Shown here: piece after piece, positions 20,045-28,022 of the stretch
Position numbering within the stretch: the stretch's first letter is position 1
Layout of the letters: every line of letters begins with the position of its first letter
NCBI RefSeq assembly: GCF_030161875.1
Contig: NZ_BSVA01000001.1
Coordinates: 992,001-1,056,000, forward strand
Source of the DNA: Homoserinibacter gongjuensis
GTDB lineage: Bacteria; Actinomycetota; Actinomycetes; Actinomycetales; Microbacteriaceae
Length of the DNA: 64,000 bases
Direction: 5' to 3'
Program-made: the position numbers and the translations under genes
The notes under the pieces: model-generated
Database searches by the model: none
What the model was told of the DNA's origin: nothing
The model's input: the letters and a program-made list of their open reading frames with translations, nothing else

Positions 20045-20854
20045 ATGGAGAAAGACATCCCGACCGCACTCGGTTCCTTGCGGGTCCGTGTCGACGGCGA
20101 CGGTCCCGCGACCGCCGTGCTGTGGCACAGCCTGTACGCCGATGACCGCTCATGGGACGGGGTGGCCCCCGCCCTCTCGCGCGACAGGCGACTGGTGCGG
20201 ATCACGGGGCCCGGTCACGGCGGGAGCGGGTCGCCGTCGCGCCCGTACACGCTCGATGACTGCGTCGTCGCCGCGGCCGAGGTGCTCCTCGCGGTGGGTG
20301 TCACCGATGCGGTCGACTGGCTCGGATGCGCGTGGGGCGGACACGTGGGCATCGCCTTCGCCGCGGCGAACCCCGAGCGGGTGCGCACCCTGGCCGCCTT
20401 CAACTCTCCCGTGCAGGCGCTCAGCGCCGACGAGCTGCCGCGCGTGCGTCTGCTCGTGCGCGTCTACCGCCTGATCGGCGCCCGCGGTCCCGTGCTCTCG
20501 GGCGTCACGAGTGCGCTGTTGTCGTCGCGCACCCGCGAGGCGGACCCGGATGCCGTGAGCTACGTGCAGGAGTGCCTACGTCGGCTGAACCGCCGCGCGC
20601 TGCTCACCGCGATCCGCTCGATCTCGCTCGGGCGCCCCGACCTGCGTCCGTTGTTGCCCCGCATCCCGGTGCCGACCCTGCACGTGACGACGGAGGACGA
20701 CCCGCTCTGGACTCCCCAGCAGGCGGAAGCCGCCGCGGCGCTCATGCCGCGGGGCACCTCGCGCGTCGCGGCCGGTGGGCACCTGACGCCGCTCGAGTCG
20801 CCCGACGAGACGATCGAGCTCGTGCGCGAATTGTGGGGTGCTACCGCTCGGTGA
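20045..20854 (+). CDS. Alpha/beta-hydrolase fold protein lacking the nucleophile
   Basis: About 269 residues with the order of an alpha/beta hydrolase: strand and oxyanion region (AVLWHSLYADDRSWDGV), RLVRITGPGHGGS, nucleophile elbow, cap, Asp region (VTTEDDPLWTPQQAE) and C-terminal His (AAGGHLTPLESP). The elbow reads GCAWGG where GxSxGG is expected, so Ala occupies the nucleophile position; it may be a non-enzymatic member. ATG 20045 is preferred to in-frame ATG 20036 because CAATAT (20032-20037) lies 7 bases upstream. Relatives include 3-oxoadipate enol-lactonase-like proteins. Confidence 0.78.
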   Translation: MEKDIPTALGSLRVRVDGDGPATAVLWHSLYADDRSWDGVAPALSRDRRLVRITGPGHGGSGSPSRPYTLDDCVVAAAEVLLAVGVTDAVDWLGCAWGGHVGIAFAAANPERVRTLAAFNSPVQALSADELPRVRLLVRVYRLIGARGPVLSGVTSALLSSRTREADPDAVSYVQECLRRLNRRALLTAIRSISLGRPDLRPLLPRIPVPTLHVTTEDDPLWTPQQAEAAAALMPRGTSRVAAGGHLTPLESPDETIELVRELWGATAR

Positions 20855-20917
20855 GGCTCGCGCGGCGGCGGACCAGCCGGATCCCTGACGACCACCGACG
20901 TCGAGCCAGCCTGAGCA

Positions 20918-21166
20918 TCAAGCCGTGCGTGATCGCCCTGCGCGCACGGCGGCGACGATCAGCACGAGGATGCCAGCTACGGTAAGCAACGCCCCGACGA
21001 TGGTGGTGATGCCTCCGAATCCCAACAAGGTTCCGCCTGGCCCGCCAGGGCCGGCGGCGTCCACCGTGTCCATCTCCGCCCACAGCCACGTCTGCCCCAT
21101 GACGGTCGCGATCACGCCGAGCACCAGCAGCACGGCGCCGACGATCCATGTTTGCTTCCTGGTCAT
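20918..21166 (-). CDS. Small two-helix membrane protein
   Basis: 82 residues with membrane segments at about 7-27 and 51-73 separated by a Gly/Pro-rich external loop (AAGPGGPGGTLLG). AAGAAGGAG precedes the ATG. Of unknown function; similar small proteins are common in Microbacteriaceae. Convergent with the hydrolase gene. Confidence 0.7.
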   Translation of the reverse strand: MTRKQTWIVGAVLLVLGVIATVMGQTWLWAEMDTVDAAGPGGPGGTLLGFGGITTIVGALLTVAGILVLIVAAVRAGRSRTA

Positions 21167-21233
21167 GTCAACTCCTTCTTTCGGAGGGTGTTGGGGACGT
21201 CGCCGTTAGCCGAGGTGCGCGCGAGGAGCGCGG

Positions 21234-22121
21234 TCAGCGCGGGGGCTGAGCAGGGGCGGCGGCCGGCTCGGCTGTCGTGCGCATCGTCAACTCGGCACCG
21301 CCCGGCACCGCAACCGTGTCGAGCGCGACCGCGACCGAGGCGACCCCGTCGAGGCCCGTCAGGTGGGTGCCCCCGCACGGGATGCGCACCTCGCCTTCCG
21401 GCAGCTCGCACACCCAACTGCGGCGCGTCGAGAGCTCATCGCCGTCGCGGTCGATGCGGATGCGCGCGCCCGCCGCCACCCACGCGGCGAGCGCCTCGTT
21501 CGCCCGCGCGGCCACGGCATCGGGGTCTGCCAGCGCCGCGGGGTCGAAGCCCTTCTTGCGCAGCGACTTGCCGACCCGGTAGACGTCGAGCGAACCGAAC
21601 GGCTCGATGCGCGAACTCTGGATCGCGAGATCGTCGAAGGCGGGATGGCCGAGCGCGTCGCTGCCGACCGGCTTCGACCAAGCGTCGGCGAGCGCCGCGT
21701 CGAGTGCGAGGGATGCCAGATGGCACGCGGTGTGCCCGGCGCTGAGCGCACGCCGATGCTCGGCATCCACGGCGACCTCCACGTGCTCACCCACCGCGGG
21801 CGCCTCGCCCTCGATGAGGTGCGCGACCACGAAGGTCCACTCGGGTGTGCCCATCCGCACCGGCAGCTCGGCACCGAGCAGCAGCTCGCCCTCGCGAACG
21901 CCGCCCGTCACCGCGTCCACGATCGCGCCCGACCCGCTCGCCCAGCGCAGCGATCCGCGGTCGGCGGGCTGGTCGGGCCACGCGGCGTCGACCGGGTGGA
22001 ATGCCGTGCGATCGAGCACGACCGCCGAGCGGCCGCCCGCGAGCGCCTCGACATGCAGCACCGTACCGGTCGAGGCGACCGCACCATCCGGGTAGCTCAC
22101 TCGCGTCGGGGGAAGGTCCAC
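21234..22121 (-). CDS. AlaX-like alanyl-tRNA editing protein
   Basis: 295-residue metal hydrolase related to the editing domain of AlaRS, expected to deacylate mischarged tRNA-Ala (Ser or Gly). Zinc ligands are visible as SAGHTACH (HxxxH) near residue 131 and PCGGTH near 252; the N-terminal beta domain has RTAFHPVDAAWPDQPADRG, corresponding to the FYPxGGGQPxD element but degenerate. GTG 22121 follows TAGCCT (reverse of 22128-22133) by 6 bases. A stand-alone editor is likely; the exact amino acid is unknown. Confidence 0.82.
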   Translation of the reverse strand: MDLPPTRVSYPDGAVASTGTVLHVEALAGGRSAVVLDRTAFHPVDAAWPDQPADRGSLRWASGSGAIVDAVTGGVREGELLLGAELPVRMGTPEWTFVVAHLIEGEAPAVGEHVEVAVDAEHRRALSAGHTACHLASLALDAALADAWSKPVGSDALGHPAFDDLAIQSSRIEPFGSLDVYRVGKSLRKKGFDPAALADPDAVAARANEALAAWVAAGARIRIDRDGDELSTRRSWVCELPEGEVRIPCGGTHLTGLDGVASVAVALDTVAVPGGAELTMRTTAEPAAAPAQPPR

Positions 22122-22142
22122 CCCTTCAGGCTATCCGCGCCC

Positions 22143-23348
22143 TCAGCCGAGGAAGTCGGCGAGCCCCTCGAGCAGCCGGTCGATCTCGCCGACGGTCGTA
22201 TACGGCGCGAGCCCCACCCGCAGTCCGCCCGCATCGCCGAGGCCGAGCGCGCGCGACGCCTCGAGCGCGTAGAAGTTGCCCGCCGGCGCGTGCACGTCAC
22301 GCGCTGCGAGGAACGCGGATGCCTCCCCAGCCGAGCGACCGGCGAACGTCATGAGCAGGGTCGGCGTGCGCCGCGCGGCCCGCGACCAGACGGTGACCCG
22401 GTCGCCGAGGCTCGACACGCCCCGCTCGAGCCTCGCCAGCAACGCCGACTCGTGCGCGTGCAACGCTCGGAACGATCCCGCGAGCGCCGCACGCCGGTCC
22501 GTCGCCTCCCCGGGGGCGAGGCCCGCGAGCACCTCGATCGCGGCGGTCACGCCCGCCATGGTCTCGTAGGGCAGGGTGCCGAACTCGAATCGCTCGGGCA
22601 CGGCGTTCGTCGAGGGCTCGAGCTTGTCGGGCCGGATCGTCTCGAGCAGGGCGGGGTCGGCGCCCAGCACCGCGCAGTGCGGCCCGAGGAACTTGTAGGG
22701 CGAGCACACCACGAAGTCGGCGCCCAACTGCTGCCGGTCGATGAGCTCGTGGGCGGCGTAGTGCACGGCGTCGACGTAGACGAGCGCGCCCTGCGCGTGG
22801 GCGGCATCCGCGATCTGCCGCACGGGCGGCATCGTTCCGATCAGGTTCGAGGCGGCCGTGACCGCGACGAGGCGCGTGCGCGGCGAGAGCACCTCGGCGA
22901 GGTCGTCGAGCACCAGTTCACCGGTCGCGGGATCCACGGCGATCCAGCGCACCGTCGCCCCGGCGCGCTCGGCCGCCTGCACCCACGGGCGCACGTTCGA
23001 GTCGTGGTCGAGACGCGTCACCACCACCTCGTCGCCCGGCCCCCAATCGCGCGACAGGTGCCGCGAGAAGTCGTAGGCGAGCTGCGTCGCGCTACGTCCG
23101 TAGACGACGCCGGATGCCGGAACAGCCAGCAGGTCGCCCGCGGCCTCGCGCATCGCGAGCACCGCATCCGTCGCATTGCGCTCGGCCAGGGTGGCGGCGC
23201 CGCGGTTCGACAGCGGACCGGTGAGCACGCGCGCGATCGCCTCCCCCACCTCGCGCGGCGTCTGCGTGCCGCCAGGCCCGTCGAAGTGCGCCATGCCGGT
23301 CTGGAGGGCAGGAAAGCGGAGGCGGAAGGCGTCGACGTCGAAGCTCAT
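22143..23348 (-). CDS. Cysteine desulfurase-like class V aminotransferase
   Basis: PLP enzyme of 401 residues, fold type I class V. The N-terminus FPALQTGMAHFDGPGGTQTPREV and the PLP-Lys in VVCSPYKFLGPHC near residue 222 mark the subgroup called cysteine desulfurase-like (SufS relatives), whose substrate is usually not known. The Asp that holds the PLP ring is in VYVDAVHYAAHE. TACGGT (reverse of 23355-23360) lies 6 bases before ATG 23348. No suf/isc genes are near, so an Fe-S role is doubtful. It lies 21 bases upstream of the AlaX-like gene in the same direction. Confidence 0.82.
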   Translation of the reverse strand: MSFDVDAFRLRFPALQTGMAHFDGPGGTQTPREVGEAIARVLTGPLSNRGAATLAERNATDAVLAMREAAGDLLAVPASGVVYGRSATQLAYDFSRHLSRDWGPGDEVVVTRLDHDSNVRPWVQAAERAGATVRWIAVDPATGELVLDDLAEVLSPRTRLVAVTAASNLIGTMPPVRQIADAAHAQGALVYVDAVHYAAHELIDRQQLGADFVVCSPYKFLGPHCAVLGADPALLETIRPDKLEPSTNAVPERFEFGTLPYETMAGVTAAIEVLAGLAPGEATDRRAALAGSFRALHAHESALLARLERGVSSLGDRVTVWSRAARRTPTLLMTFAGRSAGEASAFLAARDVHAPAGNFYALEASRALGLGDAGGLRVGLAPYTTVGEIDRLLEGLADFLG

Positions 23349-23399
23349 GGCCACACCGTATCGCCGCATCCGCGTGCGACCGCGCGCCGCCGGCCGCAC

Positions 23400-23739
23400 T
23401 CAGAACGGCTGCAGCACCGGCACGAGCAGCACGCTCACCACGAGCACCACGAGGGTGAACGGCACCCCCACCTTCACGAAGTCGCCGAAGCTGTAACGCC
23501 CCGGTTCCACCACGAGCGTGTTGACCGACGACACCCGCACCGACGACGAAGTGCGCCCCGACCAGCACGACGTTCGGATCCGCGAATCCCGCGAGCGCCT
23601 CCTGCACGCTCAGGATGCCGGTGAGCGGCAACGCGACGATCACGAGCACGGCGACGACACCCGTCCGCGGACGCCCGAGCGCGAACATCCCGATCGCCAC
23701 GGCGAGCAGCGCGAGCACGACGACCAGCTCGAGGCTCAT
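23400..23739 (-). pseudogene. SLC13-family permease remnant with large internal deletion
   Basis: The first about 65 residues (MSLELVVVLALLAVAIGMFALGRP... [16 protein letters not shown]) match the N-terminus of SLC13/CitT-type anion permeases. They run, after a frame change near 23535, straight into the family's C-terminal end ([20 protein letters not shown] and a last hydrophobic helix ending LVPVLQPF, stop at 23400). The middle, some 400 residues in relatives, is absent. This is a real deletion, unlike the single-base breaks elsewhere in the window. The protein cannot function as a transporter. Confidence 0.8.
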
Positions 23740-23766
23740 CTGCGCTGCTTCCGGGTGCGCCGCGGT

Positions 23767-24133
23767 TCAGGGGATCGGGGTGGCCGGTGCCGACGGCGTC
23801 GTGCCCTGCTGCCCGAACAGCCCCACCCCGTAGCTGGTGAGCACCTCGTAGGCGTCGCCGTAGCTGTGCGGGTCGATGTGCTCCGGGTTGCCGTACTTCG
23901 CCAGCAGCAAGCCGAGCAGACCCTGCGCCGGCGGGCTGAGCGGCTTGTCGCGGTGGGCGTTACCCGGATGCGGATCCTCGGCCTGCGGGTTCGGCGGCAG
24001 GTACTGCGGGGTGGTGGTGGGCCAGGTCGCCGACGACCCCGCCCGCGACGACGCCGGCGGCCGCGGCGCCGCCTGCTCGCAGGAAGTCACGCCTGCTCGT
24101 GCCGTCCCGGTGTGGCTCACCGTGTTCGTCCAC
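23767..24133 (-). CDS. Tat-exported protein of unknown function, one frameshift
   Basis: Starting at GTG 24133 the sequence gives a twin-arginine signal (TSRRDFLRAGGAAAAGVVAG). The frame then changes at the run 24037-24040; here removing one base, not adding one, joins it to SSATWPTTTPQYLPPNPQAEDP and a short mature domain (about 90 residues) containing PLSPPAQGLLGLLLAKYGNPEHIDPHSYGDAYEVL. I do not recognise the domain. Tat export implies folding or a cofactor before export. Divergent from the DUF2470 gene. Confidence 0.6.
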
Positions 24134-24183
24134 CCCACCATCTCAACAGACGTCTTCCGGAAATGGTCGATTAGCGTGAACCC

Positions 24184-24483
24184 GTGACCGTTTTCGCCCC
24201 CGAGGTCGTCGAGGCCGTGCTGCATCACATGAACGACGACCACATCGACGACAACCTGCTCATCGTGCGCGCCTTCGCGGGTCGCGATCCGGAATCCGCG
24301 CGCATGATCGACCTCGACCACCGCGGAGGAACCTGGCGCTACACCGTCGCGGGGGAGGAGGCCGAGCTGCACCTGCCGTGGTCGCAGGAGCTCAGCGAGC
24401 GCCCCCAGCTGCGTCGCGAGATCGTGGCGCTCTACGACGCCGCGTGCGGCAAGCTCGGCGTCGAACCGCGCCCCCACGACTGA
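24184..24483 (+). CDS. DUF2470 protein (heme-utilisation type)
   Basis: 99-residue protein matching DUF2470, the domain found at the C-terminus of HugZ-like heme-degrading proteins. It has VEAVLHHMNDDHIDDNLLIVRAF, with a His/Asp-rich start, and DLDHRGGTWRYTV. GTG 24184 lies 6 bases after TAGCGT (24172-24177), so probably leaderless. Placement 0.45 kb before a heme oxygenase supports a role in heme binding or iron release, but this is inferred. Confidence 0.83.
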   Translation: MTVFAPEVVEAVLHHMNDDHIDDNLLIVRAFAGRDPESARMIDLDHRGGTWRYTVAGEEAELHLPWSQELSERPQLRREIVALYDAACGKLGVEPRPHD

Positions 24484-24490
24484 GCCGCCG

Positions 24491-24892
24491 ATGACGCCGA
24501 ACCGGATCGCCGCGATCGTGGGCGCTGCGCTCTTCGCCGTGCTCGGCGCCTGGGGCCTGGTCGTCTCGCTCGCCCCCGCCGACCCCCGGCTCGGGCCGCT
24601 CATCGCCGGCGTGCTCGGCACGAGCGTGCCGCTTGCCGCGCTGCACCTCGTGATCGCTCTCGCCCTCGCCGCGGGCACCATCCGCGGCGAGGCGCTCGCC
24701 CGCCCGATCAACGTCGCGGCCGGCACCCTGCTGCTGGTGCTCGGCATGGTCGGCCTGTTCGTGGTGAGCACGCCCGCCAACGTTCTGGCGCTCAACGGGG
24801 CCGACAACGTCGTGCACTTCGCGACATCCTCGGGCCTGCTGGCCACCGGCCTGGGGGCCGCGCGACCGAAAGCGGATGCGGCACGGGGCTAG
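24491..24892 (+). CDS. DUF4383 membrane protein
   Basis: 133 residues with four predicted membrane helices (about 8-28, 40-64, 72-96, 104-122), typical of DUF4383 in actinobacteria, including the HLVIALALAAG and DNVVHFATSSGLL segments. Function unknown. It starts 7 bases after the DUF2470 stop and probably belongs to the same transcript. Confidence 0.78.
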   Translation: MTPNRIAAIVGAALFAVLGAWGLVVSLAPADPRLGPLIAGVLGTSVPLAALHLVIALALAAGTIRGEALARPINVAAGTLLLVLGMVGLFVVSTPANVLALNGADNVVHFATSSGLLATGLGAARPKADAARG

Positions 24893-24917
24893 CACCAACC
24901 TTCAGGCAGCCATAAAC

Positions 24918-24936
24918 TAAGGGCAACCTCACCAAA
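24918..24936 (+). promoter_or_regulatory. DtxR/IdeR-like iron box before heme oxygenase
   Basis: TAAGGGCAACCTCACCAAA matches 13 of 19 positions of the DtxR/IdeR operator TTAGGTTAGCCTAACCTAA. It touches the -10-like TAAACT (24913-24918) and ends at the Shine-Dalgarno sequence, a position suited to iron-dependent repression. Confidence 0.6.
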
Positions 24937-24944
24937 GGAGTCCC

Positions 24945-25592
24945 GTGTCCGTGCTGCCCTTCTCGCAGGCCCTCCGCGAGCGCACCTGGTCTGGCCACTC
25001 CGACAGTGAGGGCGCCGGCTTCATGACCGACCTCATGAAGGGCGACGGCACCCGCGAGGACTACATCGCCCTCGTCGCGCAGCACTACTTCATCTACGAC
25101 GCCCTCGAGAGCGCCGAGGCGGCGTTCGCCGCGGATGCCGTGGTCGCCCAGTTCGCGACCCCGCGCCTCACGCGCCTGCCCGCCCTCGAAGCAGATCTCG
25201 ACTACCTGCTCGGCGCCGACTGGCGCGACCGCATCGCCCCGCTGCCGACGACCCGCGCCTATGTCGACCGCATCCGCCGCGTCGCCGAGGAACGCTGGTC
25301 GGGTGGATTCATCGCCCACCACTACACGCGGTACCTCGGCGACCTCTCGGGCGGGCAGTTCATCAGCCGCGTCATGCAGCGGCGCTTCGGATTCGAGAGC
25401 AACGGCGTCGGCTTCTACCTCTTCGACGAGATCGCCGACCCGCAGGCGTTCAAGCAGACCTACCGTGACGAGCTCGACCGGGTGACGTGGGATGCCGCCG
25501 AACGCGAGCGGGTGATCGACGAGGTGCTGCTCGCGTACCGCTTCAACACCGAGCTGTTCGACGACCTCGCGCGCGCGAAGGCCGCGGCGTAG
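24945..25592 (+). CDS. hmuO: Heme oxygenase (HmuO type)
   Basis: Biliverdin-forming heme oxygenase of 215 residues that opens heme and frees iron and CO. The proximal His is His18 in WSGHSDSEGAGFM, correctly spaced from the FM pair; the distal helix has the glycine-rich RYLGDLSGGQFISRV. The fold is all-helical and the length is typical of HmuO of corynebacteria. GTG 24945 follows AAAGGAG. It has an iron box immediately upstream and heme-related DUF2470 before it, so iron-regulated heme use is likely. Confidence 0.93.
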   Translation: MSVLPFSQALRERTWSGHSDSEGAGFMTDLMKGDGTREDYIALVAQHYFIYDALESAEAAFAADAVVAQFATPRLTRLPALEADLDYLLGADWRDRIAPLPTTRAYVDRIRRVAEERWSGGFIAHHYTRYLGDLSGGQFISRVMQRRFGFESNGVGFYLFDEIADPQAFKQTYRDELDRVTWDAAERERVIDEVLLAYRFNTELFDDLARAKAAA

Positions 25593-25607
25593 GGCAGGTG
25601 CGGCGGC

Positions 25608-25700
25608 GGTTTCGAGACGCGTCGCGCTTCGCGCGGCGCTCCTCAACCACCTGACTGCCCAGCTGGTTGAGGAGCGCCCGCAGGGCGCGTCTCGAAACCA
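25608..25700. repeat. Two head-to-head copies of the GGTTGAGGAGCG repeat
   Basis: Copies at 25608-25649 and 25664-25700 face each other, making a large inverted repeat between the convergent hmuO and helicase genes. It could form a long hairpin and act as a two-way terminator. Confidence 0.75.
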
Positions 25701-25707
25701 GCGCCCC

Positions 25708-27000
25708 CTACGCCCGAATGCCCGGGATCGGCTTCGCCCGCTCCATGAAGCGGCGCACGTTGTCGTCGACGATGATGTCGCTCGGCCGCAGCGGTCGCGA
25801 CAGGTAGAGCCCGTCGAGCGCCGTCAGCCGGCTGAGGGCGACATAGGTCTGCCCCGGCGCGAAGCTGCGCTGCCCGAGATCGACGATCGCGGAGTCGTAG
25901 CTCTTGCCCTGCGACTTGTGGATCGTGACCGCCCATGCGAGCCGCAGCGGGAACTGCGTGAACTCGGCCACGACATCCCGCGTCAACTGTTTCGTCACGG
26001 GTGAGTAGCTGTACTTGTAGCGCTCCCAGGTGGCCGGGGCCACCTCGTGCCGCTCACCGTCGATCTCGACGGTCACGTTGTCGGAGATGCGCACGACCTC
26101 GCCGATCGTGCCGTTGACCCAGCGACCCTCTCCCCCGGCGTCGTTGCGCAGGAACATCACCTGAGCGCCGACCTTGAGTTCGAGCTTCTCGTCGGCGGGG
26201 TACGCGCGCCCACCGAAGTCGCCATTCACATCGGCGACGGCCGAGAGGATGCGGCCGGGCAGCCGGCCGAGCGCCGCCTGGTTGATGCGTGTGACGGTGG
26301 CGTTCGTCGTGGCGAGGGTGATCGTGCCGTCGTCGGGGGCCGGGCGCGCGCCGACCGAGTTGAGCCGGCCCGCCATCTCGGCGGTCACCTGTCCGTGGCG
26401 CACGGCGTTGAGCAGCTGCTTGAACTCGAGCTCGTGCTGCCGGTGGATCGTGCCGAGTTCGTAGATCGTGAGGTCGGCCTCCTCCCACACCCGCGCGTCG
26501 AAGAACCACATCGAGCGGTAGCGGTCGGCGAAGTAGGCCCGCTCGTCGCCGTCGCCCGGCACCGGGGCGAGCTGGAACGGATCGCCGAACAGCACGAGCT
26601 GCACGCCGCCGAAGGCCTCGTGCGGCTTCTGGCGAGCCTGCCGCAGGCTGCGGTCCATCGCGTCGAGCAGGTCGGCGTTGACCATCGACACCTCGTCGAC
26701 CACGAGCGTCTCGATCGCGTTCAGCAGCTTCTTGAGCTCGGCGGACTGCTCGATCTCGTGATCGGCGATGACGCCGATCGGCAGCCGGAACAGCGAGTGG
26801 ATGGTCTGCCCGCCCACGTTGAGCGCCGCAACGCCGGTGGGCGCGCAGATCACGAGCTGCTTCGAGGTGTTCCAGGCGAGGTACTCGAGCAGCGTCGACT
26901 TGCCCGTTCCCGCGCGACCCGTGACGAAGATGTGCTCGCGCGTGGTCTCGATCGCCTCGAATACCGCCCGCTGCTCGGGGGCGAGATCGGTGCGCGGCAT
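25708..27000 (-). CDS. Pif1-like ATP-dependent DNA helicase
   Basis: SF1B helicase of 430 residues. Walker A is GRAGTGKST (about residues 27-35), the APTGVAALNVGGQTIHSLF motif marks the Pif1/RecD group, Walker B is LVVDEVSM, then GDPFQLAPV, and the C-terminal UvrD-like motif AWAVTIHKSQGKSYD plus TYVALSRLTALDGLYL. These proteins unwind 5'-3', including G-quadruplex DNA. ATG 27000 is chosen over GTG 27003 because TAGCCT (reverse of 27007-27012) lies 6 bases upstream of it. Confidence 0.9.
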   Translation of the reverse strand: MPRTDLAPEQRAVFEAIETTREHIFVTGRAGTGKSTLLEYLAWNTSKQLVICAPTGVAALNVGGQTIHSLFRLPIGVIADHEIEQSAELKKLLNAIETLVVDEVSMVNADLLDAMDRSLRQARQKPHEAFGGVQLVLFGDPFQLAPVPGDGDERAYFADRYRSMWFFDARVWEEADLTIYELGTIHRQHELEFKQLLNAVRHGQVTAEMAGRLNSVGARPAPDDGTITLATTNATVTRINQAALGRLPGRILSAVADVNGDFGGRAYPADEKLELKVGAQVMFLRNDAGGEGRWVNGTIGEVVRISDNVTVEIDGERHEVAPATWERYKYSYSPVTKQLTRDVVAEFTQFPLRLAWAVTIHKSQGKSYDSAIVDLGQRSFAPGQTYVALSRLTALDGLYLSRPLRPSDIIVDDNVRRFMERAKPIPGIRA

Positions 27001-27059
27001 CACAGCAGGCTAACCGAGCCGCGACCTCTCCTTCAGACGCACACGGCAGAATGTGCACC

Positions 27060-28022
27060 GTGCGGATCGTGATCGGCTGGGTAGGGGCGGTGGTGGTGCT
27101 CGCGGGCTCGATCATCGCGGGCGTCGCGATCGCGAATGCCACGGTGTTCTCGGCATCCGCGTTCGCCCGCGACTACCTGACCTCGCTCGCCGACGGGCGC
27201 GTCGACGAGGTGCTCGCCCTGCCCGGAGTAGATGCCGAGGGGCTCGACCAGCGGATGCTCGACCCGCTCGCGCTCGACACGTTCAGTTGGGAGCTCGTGG
27301 GCGACACCGAAGACGACGGGGTGCACCGGGTGACGGTCGCGTTCACCTCGGGCAGCACGAGCGGCCGCGCGACGCTGCACATCGAGCGGGTCGGCACCCG
27401 CCTCGCGCTGTTCCCCGAGTGGGGTTTCGCGCGCTCCCCGATCACGGCGCTCAGCGTGACGACCACGGGCGACGAGCGACTCGCCGTCGGGCGCCTGCCG
27501 CTCGAGATCGCGGATGGTGCGCCCGCCGTGTTCGCGACGCTCACCCCCGGTGTGTACCGCTTCGCGCACGACTCGGAGTTCCTCACCGCCGACGAGGTGA
27601 CCATCGCGGCCGTCGGTGGCGAGACCTCGGTCGAGATCGACATCGTGCCGAGCGCGACCTTCCTCGATGCCGCGCAGGAGGCGCTGGCCGACGCCCTCGC
27701 GGCGTGCGCCGACCAGCACGTGCTCTTCCCCACCGGGTGCCCGTTCGGTTACGCGATCGAGAACCGGGTGGCGTCCGAGCCCGAATGGACCATCTCGCAG
27801 CTGCCGCGCGTGCGGCTCGCGCCACACGAGCACGTGGGATCGTGGGCCCTCATCGGGGCCGACGGGGTCGCGCACCTGCGGGTCGACGTGCAGTCGCTGT
27901 TCGACGGGTCGGTGTCGACGCTCGAACAGGACGTTCCGTTCTCGGCGGCCTACCGGGTGGGTTTCGACGGCTCGGCGGTCGTGCTGGCGCCCGCCGTCGA
28001 CTCGGCCGACTCCGCCGGCTGA
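27060..28022 (+). CDS. Membrane-anchored protein of unknown function
   Basis: 320 residues: one N-terminal membrane anchor (VIGWVGAVVVLAGSIIAGVAIA), a cone-like SASAFARDYLTSLADGRVDEVLALPGV segment common to exported proteins with NTF2-like starts, then beta-rich repeats (TALSVTTTGDERLAVG, TPGVYRFAHDSEF) and a CPFGYAIENRV motif. No enzyme motif. GTG 27060 is chosen because CAGAAT (27047-27052) lies 7 bases upstream. Its 3' end overlaps the end of the ctaG-like gene on the other strand by about 70 bases. Confidence 0.72.
   Translation: MRIVIGWVGAVVVLAGSIIAGVAIANATVFSASAFARDYLTSLADGRVDEVLALPGVDAEGLDQRMLDPLALDTFSWELVGDTEDDGVHRVTVAFTSGSTSGRATLHIERVGTRLALFPEWGFARSPITALSVTTTGDERLAVGRLPLEIADGAPAVFATLTPGVYRFAHDSEFLTADEVTIAAVGGETSVEIDIVPSATFLDAAQEALADALAACADQHVLFPTGCPFGYAIENRVASEPEWTISQLPRVRLAPHEHVGSWALIGADGVAHLRVDVQSLFDGSVSTLEQDVPFSAAYRVGFDGSAVVLAPAVDSADSAG

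Noticed and set aside
19778-20045. Extended start of the alpha/beta-hydrolase across the tRNA gene
   Set aside because: The open frame runs through tRNA-Gly by chance; homology begins after 20045, where a -10 box fits.
21363-23624. 753-codon open frame on the plus strand opposite the AlaX and aminotransferase genes
   Set aside because: Long empty frames are expected on the complement of GC-rich genes. It is Arg/His/Gly-rich with no domain, while both minus-strand genes have clear family motifs.
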